Origin: Galeopsis tetrahit | Taxonomy: Eukaryota > Streptophyta > Magnoliopsida > Lamiales > Lamiaceae | Direction: 5' to 3' | Length of the DNA: 64,000 nucleotides | Assembly (NCBI GenBank): GCA_963675135.1 | Contig: OY776128.1 | Coordinates: forward strand, 68,888,670-68,952,669 | Shown: one piece after another, positions 32,212-44,466 of the stretch | Numbering within the stretch: position 1 is the stretch's first letter | How the letters are laid out: each line of letters begins with the position of its first letter | Made by a program: the position numbers and the translations under genes | Notes under the pieces: model-generated | Told to the model about the DNA's origin: nothing | Seen by the model: the letters and a program-made list of their open reading frames with translations, nothing else | Database searches by the model: none

Positions 32212-34899
32212 TCACAACACCTGCTCAATATTTTTTCCAGATGAACTTGCAATTGCTGTGGACCGTGCCTTCGCAAAGTATTGAGTGAAAAATTGATAAC
32301 CCGAAGCTACTGAATAGTTTCCTGATGCATTTCTCGGCCAAAATTGTTGATCATTTTGATTCATCCCTTGAAGGGGAGTTCTAAGAATAGCCTCTATTTC
32401 ATTCGGCCAGAACGCCTGACAAACCAGATCCACATTCCATTCATAAGTCGGAAGAATATATCTGCTAACAGAAGATGCACTGGCAACCCTAGAATGAATC
32501 ATCCCGTCTTCAACACCTCCAACCCATCTGTCTTTAAAAATATGCACATTCGCCCCATTGCCAATTCGCCACCGAATTCCTTTTTCCAGTAAATCGTTGC
32601 TCCACATCAAGGATCTCCACACATATGACGGATTAGAACCCAATTCTGCCTCCAAAATATCAGATTGCTTAAAGTATTTTGCTTTAAAGATTTTACTAAC
32701 CAAAGATTTTGGTCGAAGCAATATCCTCCATACTTGTTTAGCAAGAAGGGCCTTATTGAATGCAACCATATTACGAAAGTTCAAGCCTCCATCTCCTCGC
32801 GATTTACACAGGTCGCTCCATTTTTTCCAATGCAGTTTATTATGCTCATTTGATGTACCCCACCAGAAATTCGCAATCAATTTCTCTATATCCGTGCAAA
32901 TAGAGGTGGGAATTCTGAAACATGACATCGCATAGCATGGAATGGCTTGCAAAACTGATTTGATAAGGACTTCTTTCCCTCCTTCTGAAAATTTCTTATG
33001 GCCCCAAGAATTGATTTTTTGCCTTACTCGATCCACCAAATAACCAAATTGATGCCGCTTAGCTCTGATAGAAAAAGTAGGCAGACCCAGATAAATGTCA
33101 TGACCATTCGAAGTCCGGACCCCTAGCTCATACTTAATCCATTCTCGATTTTCCATCTTTGTGAATGGGCTAAAAGAGATTGCTGATTTTTCAAAATTTA
33201 TCACTTGTCCAGAAGCTGCTTCATATATCTGTAAGCAATCTTTCAACATTCTGCAATCTTGCCTTGAAGCTTTCATAAAAATCAGGCTATCATCTGCAAA
33301 AAACAAATGAGAGACAGGTGGAGCACTCCTCGCAATTTTGATACCTGTAAAAAGTTTCCTGTTCATGGCAGACTGGATTAACGAGGAAAGCGCTTGAGCA
33401 CAAATGACAAACAAAAAAGGTGACAGTGGATCACCTTGACGAAGACCTCTGTTTGGCTTGAAAGCTTCAGTAGTCGATCCATTAATACAAATATTATAAG
33501 AAACCGAGGAGATGCATTTAGCTATAAGCTGAATCCATTTATTTGAAAAGTCAAGCATCTTCATAGCCTTCAAAAGAAAAGGCCATTCCACCCGATCGTA
33601 TGCTTCACTCATATCCAACTTTAATGCTGCATAACCCTCACGGCTTTTAGAAGATCGAACCCAATGTAAGCATTCGAATGCGATCAAAATGTTATCTGAA
33701 ATGAGCCGTCCAGAAACGAAAGCACTTTGTGATAGATCAATGATGTCATTCATGACCACCTTTAGTCTATTCGTAATCACTCTTGAAAGAATCCGATAAC
33801 TCACGTTGCAAAGACTTATGGGCCGAAACTGAAGAACATTTATCGGATTTTTCACTTTAGGGATTAACACAATCGTTGTATTATTCCAAGAATTCAAGGG
33901 TTGATCACTATTAAGATGCAGCAAAATCTGTTCCCCAACCTCATCCCCTATCGTACTCCAATTGACTTGGTAAAACGAAGCCGGAAAACCATCTGGACCA
34001 GCAGCCTTCCAGGGATTTAGATCCTTAATGGCTTTATTCACTTCTTCCCTAGAAAAGGCAACATCCAATAACCTAACATTCTCCTCATTTAGATGTCGAC
34101 CCATCATTTTTGTAGCTTCTGTAATCGCTTGGTGACTAGGGTTGCATGACTGAAAAATATTTTTGAAGTACTGAACAAAAATCTTCTTGATTCCATCTTC
34201 ACTATGCACCCATTCACCTTGTTCATTCTGAATTTTGGAGATGCGATTCTTGCATTTCCTCTGATTAGCTCTACTATGAAAAAACCGGGTATTTCTGTCA
34301 CCTTCCTTAATCCAATCAACCCTAGACCGCTGTTTCCAATACCATTCCTCTTGCGAATATAAGTGCTCCAACTCTTGCTCTAATTTCTTAACATGTTGGA
34401 CATCCGGAAAATGATCCTCATTATCCATTTCCTTCTTGATTTGTCTTTGGATGTTACCAATCCTGCTTTTCAATGAGCCACCCTTTTTCACCACCCACAT
34501 CTTCATAGACTCACCTACTTTCTTCAATGATACACCCAAATCCGATTGCTTTCCTTTGGCAACCCAAACCTTTTCCACCATTTGCTTAAAATCAGGCTCC
34601 TTAATCCAGTGATTTTCAAATCGAAAGGCCGCTCTTGATTTAGTATGGATAAAATCAGCTTGCATGTCACATGCGAGCATAAGAGGCCTATGGTCTGATC
34701 CCATAAAATCAAGCACCTTTATATCATAAGAAGGAAAGGAGTTTAACCATTCATTGGTAGCAACAAATCTGTCCAACTTTTCTTGTATTAAATCATTTCC
34801 ACTACGCTTATTCATCCATGTAAATTTTGGTCCATTAACCTTCAAATTTATCAAACCATTATGATTAAGTGCATCCCGGAAACTTAATAATCTGGACAA
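32212..34899 (-). pseudogene. LINE reverse transcriptase (ORF2 middle part)
   Basis: 895 codons. It opens with the C-terminal part of the endonuclease (LDRFVATNEWLNSFPS, DFMGSDHRPLML with the catalytic SDH). Then comes the RT: AAGPDGFPASFYQVNW, FRPISLCNVSYRILSRVITN, RLISDNILIAFE, RGLRQGDPLSPFLFVICAQA and the active site FFADD in HLFFADDSLIFM. It ends NIEQVL-stop where the frame should continue. The N-terminal endonuclease piece lies in another frame (34884-35450), so a frameshift near 34890, in a run of C and T, splits the enzyme. Confidence 0.9.
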
Positions 34900-35450
34900 A
34901 GGTTTTTTAACACCCCCCTTTTCTCAGAATGAAATAAATTTTCATTGAAATCCCCACCCACAAGCCACGCCTTATTTGCAAATTGAGTGTAACTACCAAG
35001 ACGTTTAAGTAATTCCCAAGAGAATTTCCTATTTTTCAACTTTGGAGTACCTTGGAATCCCGTAAACCTCCATTGATAGTTTTGTGATTCAATCAAACAG
35101 TCAATGTGTGCAACAGAATAAGAAACAATATTAAGCACAACATCCTTCCAAAACATCAACAAACCACCCGAATAACCTTTGGCATTAACACAAAAGCAAC
35201 AACTAAATCCAAGTTTTGATTTCAAAAAATCGGCTCTAGCCGAAGAACACCCAGATTCAGAAACAAACAACACATCTGGACGGAATTTAAAAACAAGTCT
35301 ACTAATATTATTGAATGCCCGGGCTCCACGAACCCCTCGGGCATTCCAACAGATTACGATCATTCTCCTCCGAAATACAACAACTAATACTCCCAAAAAA
35401 ATAGAGATCCCATGACCATATTCCCGAAAATCCAAAGCACAGTCATGCAA
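34884..35450 (-). pseudogene. LINE endonuclease, N-terminal part
   Basis: 188 codons. The APE-type endonuclease start is visible (MIVICWNARGVRGARAF), then PDVLFVSESGCSS with the catalytic Glu region and WLVGGDFNENLF (GDFN). Relatives continue through YVWTNKR-like and SDH motifs, which are found in the next frame at 34899 and below. The family enzyme nicks target DNA for target-primed reverse transcription. Confidence 0.85.
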
Positions 35451-36230
35451 ATCTTAACAAGCAAACCAGACACATATTCCCGAAAATCCAAAGCACAGTA
35501 ATGCAACTCTTAACAAACAAACCAGACCATATTGGCAGTAAATCAACCACTGACCCCCAACTTAGTTGCAAAAATAATTTTGGAATTTGAAAAACCTGCG
35601 GCGTGATGAGTCTGCACTAAGGGCAATCGGCACGCAGTGCGTTCCAACAAATGCTGAACATTCTGACGGTCGGGCTGATACCCCTCTTCAGTTCCTCACC
35701 TTATGTACTCACATAACCTTTGTGTCAATTTATCAAACATCTTCTGTGCATCCTCAACTTGCAAACCTCAAAACCCCAAATAAATTTTAATTCGTATTCC
35801 AACCTCTGCAATTCAAACCAACAATACACCCAGAAAGAAAAACCAAAGCTACGCAAATGGAAGAAATATGCGTAAATTAATGCCACGGAGCAATTGCACT
35901 GCGGCGTTGGGTAGAAGCGACTCGGCTACGGAGAAGCAACCGCTCGGAGGTGCGGCTGAAGGTGAGTAGATGCTTGACGGCGCGATTTCATCCGAGGTGG
36001 TCTGACTTCGGTGGGCAAACGTCGAACAGTGACGTGGACAATAGTTTCAAGCTTTTGGCCGAACCAAACTGGTCGGAAGGACGGGCAGATACACCGTGGC
36101 GTGGCGGTGACGACCGACTCGCGGACGGTGAGGGGTAACGCACGGCGGCGTAGGCTCTACGCACAACGGCGTCGGAGAGAAGCCAGTAAAGGCTTAGAGA
36201 GAAAAAAAATGAAAAAAAAAAAAATTAAAC
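35451..36230 (-). other. Probable LINE 5' untranslated region
   Basis: No coding frame. A 54-base near-duplication (catattcccgaaaatccaaa unit) lies at about 35418-35530. The stretch 35880-36190 is GC-rich compared with its surroundings, and the T-rich minus-strand start lies at about 36200-36228. Assigned to the LINE because the matching flank repeat begins at 36231. Confidence 0.5.
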
Positions 36231-36499
36231 TAGTGTTCTCTTGTAAACTAGTATTAAACTAAACCAATATTAATAATTAATAATAATAGGAATAGTAATT
36301 AATAAAACACATTAAGGTTCTGAAATTGAAAAAAATTAAATTTACAATAGTTATAAATCACAAATTTAGTAATATTAATATAGAAAAAAATTAATTAATT
36401 AATTTTGTAATTTTTTTTTTAAAAAAAAAAGGTCGAAAATGAGTACATATACAATTAATATTACAATTATAAACGAAAAACAGACTTGTTCGAGTGGTT

Positions 36500-37727
36500 C
36501 CTCTTTTTTGTAGTGTAATTGAGATGTGTATAGTCATAAAAAAATGATTTTTAAATTTTAGTGGAGTGTTTAATATTTGGATGTGTATAACATTTTATGG
36601 GGTGTCATTTTAAAAAATGATTTGTTAAACCTTCTAACTAGACCAAAATCAAAACATGCTTACCTATAGGTAAGCGTACAGATTTTTTTTTTTTTTAATT
36701 TAAAATATTTCGTCGGTAATTAAAAAAATAAAAAAATAAATTTCGTCGGTGGTACCAACGGAATGAAAATTTCCGTCGGAAAACACTATTTCCGACCGAA
36801 TTTCCGTCTATATTTCCGTCGGTAAAACACCTCTTTTTTGTAGTGTAATTGAGATGTGTATAGTTATAAAAAAAATGATTTTTAAATTTTAGTGGAGTGT
36901 TTAATATTTGGGGTGTGTATAACATTTTATGGGGTGTCATTTTAAAAAATGACCTGTTAAACCTTCTAACTAGACCAAAATCAAAACTTGCTGTAGTAGG
37001 TAAGCGTACAATTTTTTTTTTTTTGAATTTAAAATATTCCGTCGGTAATTAAAAAATTAAAAAAATAATTAAAAAAAATCCGTCGGTAATTAAAAAAATA
37101 AATTTCGTCGGTGGTAACGACGGAATGAAAATTTCCGTCGGAAAACACTGTTTCCAACCGAATTTTCGTCTATATTTCCGTCGGTAAAACACCTCTTTTT
37201 TGTAGTGTAATTGAGATGTGTATAGTTATAAAAAAAATGATTTTTAAATTTTAGTGGAGTGTTTAATATTTGGGGTGTGTATAGCATTTTATGGAGTGTC
37301 ATTTTAAAAAATGACCTGTTAAACCTTATAACTAGACCAAAATCAAAACTTGCTGTAGTAGGTAAGCGTACAATTTTTTATTTTTTTTAATTTAAAATAT
37401 TCCGTCAGTAATTAAAAAATAAAAAAAATAATTAAAAAAAAATCCGTCGGTAATTAAAAAAATAAATTTCGTCGGTGGTAACGACGGAATGAAAATTTCC
37501 GTCGGAAAACACTGTTTCCAACCGAAATTTCGTCTATATTTCCGTCGGTAAAACACCTCTTTTTTGTAGTGTAATTGAGATGTTTATAGTTATAAAAAAA
37601 ATGATTTTTAAATTTTAGTGGAGTGTTTAATATTTGGGGTGTGTATAACATTTTATGGGGTGTCATTTTAAAAAATGACCGGTTAAACCTTCTAACTAGA
37701 CCAAAATCAAAACCTGCTGTAGTAGGT
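36500..37727. repeat. 3.4-copy tandem array of a CACTA-end-containing unit
   Basis: Units begin CCTCTTTTTTGTAGTG at 36500, 36830, 37192 and 37556 (spacing 330, 362, 364); the fourth is partial. On the minus strand each reads CACTACAAAAAAGAGG followed by several CCGACGGAAAT motifs. These are the terminus and subterminal repeats of a plant CACTA (En/Spm) transposon. The rest of the unit (about 170 bp after the GTAGTG) is the same in all four. Frames crossing it encode only repeat translation. Confidence 0.85.
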
Positions 37728-38280
37728 AACTGGACTAAAATCAAAATAAATTAAAACTTAATGGACTAAATTTAAAAAGTGTTAATCTAGTAAACTAAAT
37801 TAAAAAATGTGGTAACTTAATGGACTAAATTCTAAAAAGCTAGTAGGCTAATTTTTTGTAAATAGATTGGGCTTTTTTTTTATGCAAAGTCTGGTCTGAC
37901 TTGACCTAATTCCACTTAGGGAAAGTATAAAACACATTCTCCGAGAATTCCCATTCCAAACCCCTACTCTTTACTGTACAAAACACTCTCGGAACCCATT
38001 GCACCGCGCAGGAGAAATCATGACCAATAAACGAAAAGCAGATGGTAAGCAAAAGTTACACGTGTGTGTTTTTTCACGCAGGGGTAATTATTTTTATTTA
38101 TTTTGCTTTTGCTTTTTTTTTTTTTTTTTTTAATGTTAGCACTGTCGGAAGTAACGACATTAGAAAGCAGAGAGGCTCCGCCTACACACTTTCTGCTGAA
38201 AATCGAATCGTTTTCATTACTGAGCAAGAATGGAATTCAGAAATACGAAACAGGAGAATTTTATGCTAAGGATACAAGTG

Positions 38281-39162
38281 GTAACCTTTATTTACTATTC
38301 TCTCTCTCCTCTATTTTCTACTTTTGAAAATAAGTTTTAAGATAAATGTATGGTGATGCAGATGAAAAAAATTGATAGGAGGAATAGTAACTCTGTTGAA
38401 CTTTAGAAAAATTCAATCGTGATATTGTATTATTTTATTATTATTTAGTAGAGTGGATATGTATTTAAATGAGTTTTTTGGATGGGTTAGGTGATGATCC
38501 TATGGAATATGTTATTTCTACATAGAATATATTCAATGAAATAGTTCTAAACTAATTGCATGCATTAAGAAATTTTATCTATGCCTTTAATATATATAAT
38601 AAATATCTCTTATTGATCAATCTTACATCATATAGATTTACGTTCAGAATGTTAATTTAAGAAAAACAATTTATTTTAAAAATATGATCCCAGATACCAA
38701 ATATTTCTTTGGCAAAAAAGGAAATTGCAAAAAAAAAAAAAAGGAAAAATTATCAATCATATTTCATATTTCTAAATTAAAAAAAAAAAGAAATTGCTTC
38801 GAAAATATAAAAACAAAAAACATATATAGTGCACCAATTAACATACTCGATATATTAATTAATATTGTAACAAAAAAATCCAATTAATGTGCATAATATA
38901 TTTTGTAAAAAGATGGAGTATAATTTTTAAGGTTTATCTACAAATTAATATTGTAACAAAAAAAAATCCAAATATTATACCAATTGTACGTATTTAATAA
39001 GTATAAAATTTGTACATAATTAATAATTAATTTTACGAAATCCTAAACTTTTATAAAATTGTAGAAACCAAATATTGTACTCCCTAATTATAAATTGTGT
39101 GGAAAATTTAAAAAATATTACTCCACAAGCTATATTGACACACACATATAAAACATAATAAT
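38281..39162 (+). other. Intron 2 of the MATH gene, left of the chromovirus
   Basis: AT-rich, with poly(A)-like runs and no coding content. Begins with the GT donor (gtaacc) and ends at the chromovirus target duplication ttaaa. Confidence 0.65.
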
Positions 39163-39167
39163 TTAAA

Positions 39168-39484
39168 TGAAACGATTGAAGTAATCGTTGAAGATCGCGA
39201 ACAGATTCGTAGAAATGGGAGGGAAATTGGAGAGAAACTGGAGAAGAAGTTAGTTAATTTTGTTTAATTGAAATGTGAAAATTACAGAATTGGTTAGTTC
39301 ATGGGTGAATCACGGGTTATATACCCGACCCATGCCGAATGCTAAGTCGTGAGCGCAACTTTTGATTTACAAAATACGATTTTACAAAATAAGCCAAGGG
39401 ATTAATACACTCCCTAACCTTAATCCATAGCAATTATTCTATCACCGAAACGGTGTCGTCTCTCTTGTCTTCTTCCTCGTAACA
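39168..39484 (-). repeat. 3' LTR of the chromovirus (317 bp)
   Basis: Matches 44161-44466 except for small changes, including an 11-base gagaaactgga insertion in this copy. The adjacent minus-strand purine tract TTAAGGGGGGTAA (39485-39497) marks it as the 3' LTR. Confidence 0.92.
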
Positions 39485-39522
39485 TTACCCCCCTTAACAC
39501 CTTGCTTGTCCTCAAGCAAAAA

Positions 39523-40082
39523 TTACTGAAACAATTGCGGATAACGGGCGGAGAAAGTGGTGTAATCCTCCCAGGTGGCCTCCGAATCCGGAAGATGAGA
39601 CCAACGAACCAGCACCTCTGAAGCCGGAGAGTTGCCCCTCCTCACCAGGCGACGCGCGTGCACCTTCAATGGCAAGAGCAGAACCTTCCCATCTTCATCA
39701 AACTCAGGTAATTCTTGCGAAACCAAATCTCCATTTTCCACTTTCTTTTTAAGCATAGAGACATGGAAAGTAGGGTGTAGTTTAGCTGTTGTTGGCAGTG
39801 CCAACGTATAGGCAACCAATCCCACCCTCTGCACTACCTGAAAAGGGCCTGCAAACTTGTGACCCAGCTTCCACATGTGGCTTTCCGCAGTGTGAGTTGC
39901 CTATAGGGCTTGAGTTTCAAGTAAACCCAATCTCCTACCTGAAATACCCTCTTTGATCTGTTTTGATTAGCATAGAAACGCATGTGATCTTGGGCTTGGT
40001 ATAGTACCTGTTTTAATTGTTGCAATATGTGTTGATTAGTGTACATAAGGTCATCCACTCCCTTCACTGAACTCTGAATCAT
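39523..40082 (-). pseudogene. Chromovirus integrase C-terminus and chromodomain
   Basis: Two overlapping frames. 40082-39834 encodes the integrase tail (QDHMRFYANQNRSKRVFQVG, DWVYLKLKPYRQ); 39876-39523 encodes LGHKFAGPFQVVQRVG and the chromodomain (LVRWSHLPDSEATWEDY). A one-base-type frameshift around 39850-39890 separates them. The chromodomain is thought to steer integration to marked chromatin. Confidence 0.85.
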
Positions 40083-40125
40083 TGGACCAAATGATAAGAA
40101 TTTAGGACAATAGCCATAGAGAGCC

Positions 40126-41013
40126 TCAATAGGATTCTAGGCATTGATTCACCCTCTCAGTATGTCCATCAGTCTGAGGGTGATAGGCAGTGCTTAATAG
40201 TTGTTGAATGTCTAGAAGTTTCATCAGTTGGTGCCAAAACTGACTGGTGAAAACCTTATCCCTATCAGAAACAATGGATGTTGGTAATCCATGCAATTTG
40301 TAGATCTCTGAAATGAAGATCTGAGCCAAGTCTGAGGCTGTAAAGGGATGTGAGAGGGCTGTGAAATGGCTATATTTTGTTAATCTATCCACAATCACCC
40401 AAATTGTATCTCTGTGGTTAGAATTAGGTAACTTCTCTATGAAATCCATAGAGATATCAGTCCATGCCTGATTAGGAATAGGTAGAGGTTGAATCAACCC
40501 TGGAGTTTTGAGTAGCTCATGTTTGCAAAGTTGGCAAATTGAGCACTCTCAAACCACCTTATGGATAGTTTCCATCATCTTTGGCCACTAAAAAACTCCC
40601 TTCAACCTCTGAAAAGTGACAGCCTCCCCAGAATGGCCTCCCTGAGTTGAAGTGTGCATATGTACAACTAACCTCACCCTTAGTTCCGTAGCAGTGCCCA
40701 CATAAACTTTTCCGTTATATCTTACAATACCTCCACTGTAAGAATAGAGTGATAGATTGTATGGAGTAGTGAGGCTGTCAGTCATCACCTCGGAAACCAA
40801 ACTATCACCATCATAGCTCTCTTGTATCTCATCCACCCAATGAGGCTTCAACATAGATAGAGCAGCACATTCCCCATGAGCATGATTCCTCCTTGAAAGA
40901 GCATCAGCTACTATATTTTCATGCCCAGCCTTGTATTCAATCCTGTAGTCAAACCCCAATAGTTTAGTAAGGTACTTGTGCTGTAGAGGAGTGGAAATTT
41001 TCTGCTCAATCAA
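40126..41013 (-). pseudogene. Chromovirus RNase H end and integrase core with stops
   Basis: RNase H tail and linker (STPLQHKYLTKLLGFDYRIE, NIVADALSRR) at 40588-41013, a stop, then the integrase core at 40126-40497 (WTDISMDFIEKLP, WVIVDRLTKYSHF, IVSDRDKVFTSQFW, TAYHPQTDGHTERVNQCLE). The D-D-E residues are present. About 30 residues expected between CLES and EALYGY are missing, which I read as a deletion near 40126. Confidence 0.85.
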
Positions 41014-41025
41014 GTAATTGAGACT

Positions 41026-43986
41026 CTAATGGTCAGTTCTTATGACAAATGGAGCATGGATCAGGTAGCATCTCCATTTGTTAACAACCATTAAAATCGC
41101 TAGAAATTCTTTCTCATAGATAGACAATCCCAGATTTTTAATACCCAAAGCCTTACTTAGGAAAGCAATATGCATCTTTCCTTGCAGCAAAACATCACAT
41201 ATCCCTCCATAGCATGCATCTGTTTCTACAATAAATTCTTTCTTAAAATCTGGTAATTGCAAAATGGGAGCTGAGATCATAGCAGCTTTGAGGTGTTGAA
41301 AGGCTGCCTCTGCTTCCTCATTCCAAATAAACTGAACCTTCTTGGTTAAGAAAGTTAAGGGTTTAACAATGATGCCAAAGTGCCTTACAAACTTTCTATA
41401 ATAACCTGTCAATACTAGGAACCCTCTCAACTCTTTCAAAGATCTTGGTTTTGGCCAATCCTGCATCACTTGAATTTTACTTGAATCAGCTTTCACACCC
41501 TCATCAGTAATGATATGCCCTAGATATTCAACTTGATTTGCCCCAAAAACACACTTAGAAGCCTTGGCCTTTAAGGTGTTTTCCAGAAGAATTTGTAGCA
41601 CCTTTGTTAAGTGAGAAATGTGCTCTTGCATATCTTTGTTGTAGATCAAGATGTCATCAAAGAATACTAGGACAAAATCCCTCAAATAGGGTGCAAAGAG
41701 CTTGTTCATAATAGCCTGGAAAGTGGCAGGTGCATTAGTCAAGCCAAAAGGCATGACAATGAACTCATATAAGCCAGAGACAGTGACAAAGGTTGTCTTC
41801 TGAATATCAGGGGGATGAACCCTAATCTGGTGATAGCCTACTCTAAGGTCAATTTTAGAGAATACCTTAGCTTGCCCCAATTCATCTAATAGATCTTCAA
41901 TTAGTGGTATTGGATAGCTATCTTTGACTGTTATAGAATTCAGTTTTCTATAGTCAATGCAAAACCTCCATGAGCCATCTTTCTTCTTCACTAAGAGAAC
42001 TGGAGAAGAGTAAGGAGAGTTGCTAGGCTGAATGACCCCACTCTCTAGCATCTCAGAAACTAACTTCTCAATTTCTTGTCTATGTAAATAAGGGTATTTA
42101 TAAGGATGTTGCTTTATAGGTTTCTCTCCTTCTTTGATGGTGATTTTGTGATCTAGTTGTCTCTTAGGAGGAAGTTCAGTTGGAGGTGCAAACACCACCT
42201 GAAAATCTTCAATAACAACTTCTAATTCAGGTGCCACTGAGCATTTTTCAAACTCAGGATTTCCCTTTAGGTAACAAAGATACCCCATTCCATCACATTG
42301 TTTCCTCTTCACCATCTTTTTTAGTTGCTTTCCTGAGATCATGGATATCTTGATCTCCTCATCCCCTGACCATTGCAAGGTGATAGTTTTCTCATTTTTC
42401 TGAAATTGCACTGTATGTAGTTTAAAATCAAATGTGACAGGTCCCAATTGACTCAACAAGTCCACTCCAATGTCCATATCACACCCCTCCAATCTTAATA
42501 TCCTAACTGGTGCAGTGAATTTACAGCTCCCCATTGTCCATTCAAAATTAGAACATTTTGAATTACATTCAATTCTGCTGCCATCAGCTATAGTCACCAT
42601 TAATGAGTGTGTATACTCCACCACACATCCCAACCTCTTGGCAGTGTTAGGGTCCAAAAAACTATGTGTACTCCCAGAATCCAAGAGAACTATGATCTCC
42701 TGATTCCCCACTTTACCTACTACCTTGATAGTATCTGGATGTTGATGTCCAGCCAAGGCATGTAGAGAAACTAAGGGTTCTACACCCATTTTCACTTCAT
42801 CCTCCTCAAATTCTAGCTCATCAGGTTCTTCAATTTCTTCCTCTTCTTTTGCCATGATCACAAAAACTTTCTTGCATTTATGTCCAATGTGGAAGGTCTC
42901 ATCACAATTGAAGCATAAGTTCTGCTTCCTCCTAACATCCATCTCAGTTTGTGTTAATCTTTTAGCAAAAGCTGGTTTGCTCTTTTCACTTATCTTTTCA
43001 CTCTCCTGTGGTTTCTGTGAATTGTTCCATGATGTTTTGAAACCTGGCTTATACACTCTTTCCCTACTACTGGTCACTTGTTCTTGCCTGATAGCCATCT
43101 GAACAGGTTGATTAAAGTGAGTAGGTTGAAAAGCTTGTACTGCGTGACTTATCTCTTCTTTCAAACCACCAATGAAGCTTTTAACAAAATATCCTTCAAT
43201 TAAGAAAGGATGTTCAGCACTCACATATGACTTGACTTCCCCAAACTCCTTAACAAATTTTCTCACAGTTGAAGTCTGTACAAGTCTATGGAATTTCCCC
43301 ACTACATTCTCATCTTCAGGGTTAGTGAACCTCTGTGCCACTAACTTCTCAAATTCATTCCAAGTTAAGTCATTTTTCCCATCCACATAGTCTATATACC
43401 AATTATCAGCTTCATCTTCCATATTTAATGCAGCTAATAAAATCTTCTCCTGATCTGTGAGGGGATTAAACAGGAAATATTTGTGGCATTTTCTGATCCA
43501 TGCCCTAGGTTTATCACCTTTAAACTTAGGAAAATCAACCCTAGGTTTTCTAGAAGTGTTGTGACTATCCTGAGATTTAGTAGCAGTAGTAATAATATGT
43601 GGATAATAGTGATTATTCATCTCATTTTCTTCATCAAAATGATGCATCCTAGGAAAGTTAGCATCATACCTTCCTCCTTGTTTTGGTGCCATTTTTGGTA
43701 TAGCTTCAACTCTAGATCTGCTATTAGAATTGACATTCAAACCTTTTGAAGCACCAAACTCTCCATACTCTGGAATCCTAGTATGAATAGGTGGTGTTGG
43801 TAATAATCCAACCTCTTTTCGAGTTCTAAGATCATCATCACCATTCAATACTGTCTTAGAACACTCTCCTCCTTCACTCACCTCCTGAGCTTTCCCCATA
43901 TTCGAGCTCAGTTGCTTAAGCAGTTCCATAAGTTGAATTTTCAACAGCTCAGACTCTTTATCTTGTTGATCAAACCGCTTGAGCAA
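41026..43986 (-). pseudogene. Chromovirus Gag-protease-RT polyprotein
   Basis: 986 codons. Coiled N-terminus; Gag domain around residues 150-290 (FKGDKPRAWIRKCHKYF, DEADNWYIDYVDG); knuckle CFNCDETFHIGHKC; protease IVLLDSGSTHSFLD; RT with SNSPYSSPVLLVKKKDGSWR, FCIDYRKLN, MPFGLTNAPATFQAIMNKLF and VFFDDILIYNKD; start of RNase H (FIVETDACYGGI). It ends VIRTDH-stop where relatives read on, consistent with CAG to TAG. No break inside. Confidence 0.92.
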
Positions 43987-44134
43987 TTCATTTATTCCTT
44001 ATGTTTACTCATTTCGCAGCTCTGTGAATTGATCACCGAGTGAATTTAATTTCGACGACTCCAACCTGAGTTTCCAACAAAACAATCCGATCCGTGTTGT
44101 TCACCATTTCACATATAATTGCGCAGACTACGAG

Positions 44135-44160
44135 CGAGATCAAACTAGCTCTGAGGCCAC
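44135..44160 (-). other. Primer-binding site region of the chromovirus
   Basis: The minus strand reads TGGCCTCAGAGCTAG one base inside the LTR. It resembles the initiator tRNA-Met site TGGTATCAGAGC but differs at the three middle bases, so the assignment is tentative. Confidence 0.6.
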
Positions 44161-44466
44161 TGAAACGATTGAAGTAATCGTTGAAAATCGCGAACAGATT
44201 CGTAGAAATGGGAGGGAAATTGGAGAAGAAGTTAGTTAATTTTGTTGAATTGAAATGTGAAAATTACAGAATTGGTTGGTTCATGGGTGAATCACGGGTT
44301 ATATACCCGACCCATGCCGAATGCTAAGTCGCGAGCGCGACTTTTGATTTACAAAATATGATTTTACAAAATAAGCCAAGGGATTAATACACTTCCTAAC
44401 CCTAATCCTTAGCAATTATTCTATCACCGAAACGGCGTCGTCTCTCCTGTCTTCTTCCTCGTAACA
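44161..44466 (-). repeat. 5' LTR of the chromovirus (306 bp)
   Basis: Partner of 39168-39484, TGAAACG to GTAACA. Followed by target duplication ttaaa (44467-44471) and the rest of MATH intron 2. Confidence 0.92.

Larger units (their letters stand above)
31211..36230 (-). mobile_element. Decayed L1-type LINE (about 5 kb)
   Basis: The minus strand carries, in order, an APE-type endonuclease, reverse transcriptase, zinc-binding region and RNase H, then a short 3' UTR and an A-tail (T run at 31212-31220 on plus). A 19-base near-repeat flanks it: tagtgtccacttgtgtact at 31192-31210 and tagtgttctcttgtaaact at 36231-36249 (15 of 19 identical), a plausible aged target duplication. ORF1 (gag-like) is not found. 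The breaks in ORF2 make it non-functional. Confidence 0.85.
39168..44466 (-). mobile_element. Ty3/gypsy chromovirus with short LTRs (Reina-like), in MATH intron 2
   Basis: LTRs 39168-39484 and 44161-44466 (TGAAACG...CGTAACA) are flanked by ttaaa at 39163-39167 and 44467-44471. In minus orientation: gag, protease, RT, RNase H, integrase, chromodomain. LTRs of just over 300 bp with a C-terminal chromodomain suggest the Reina clade. It lies antisense to the MATH gene. Stops, a deletion and a frameshift break pol, so this copy is dead. Confidence 0.93.

Noticed and set aside
36695..37744. Repeated small ORFs (MTPHKMLYTPQ...)
   Set aside because: They are the same translation of the CACTA-end tandem unit.
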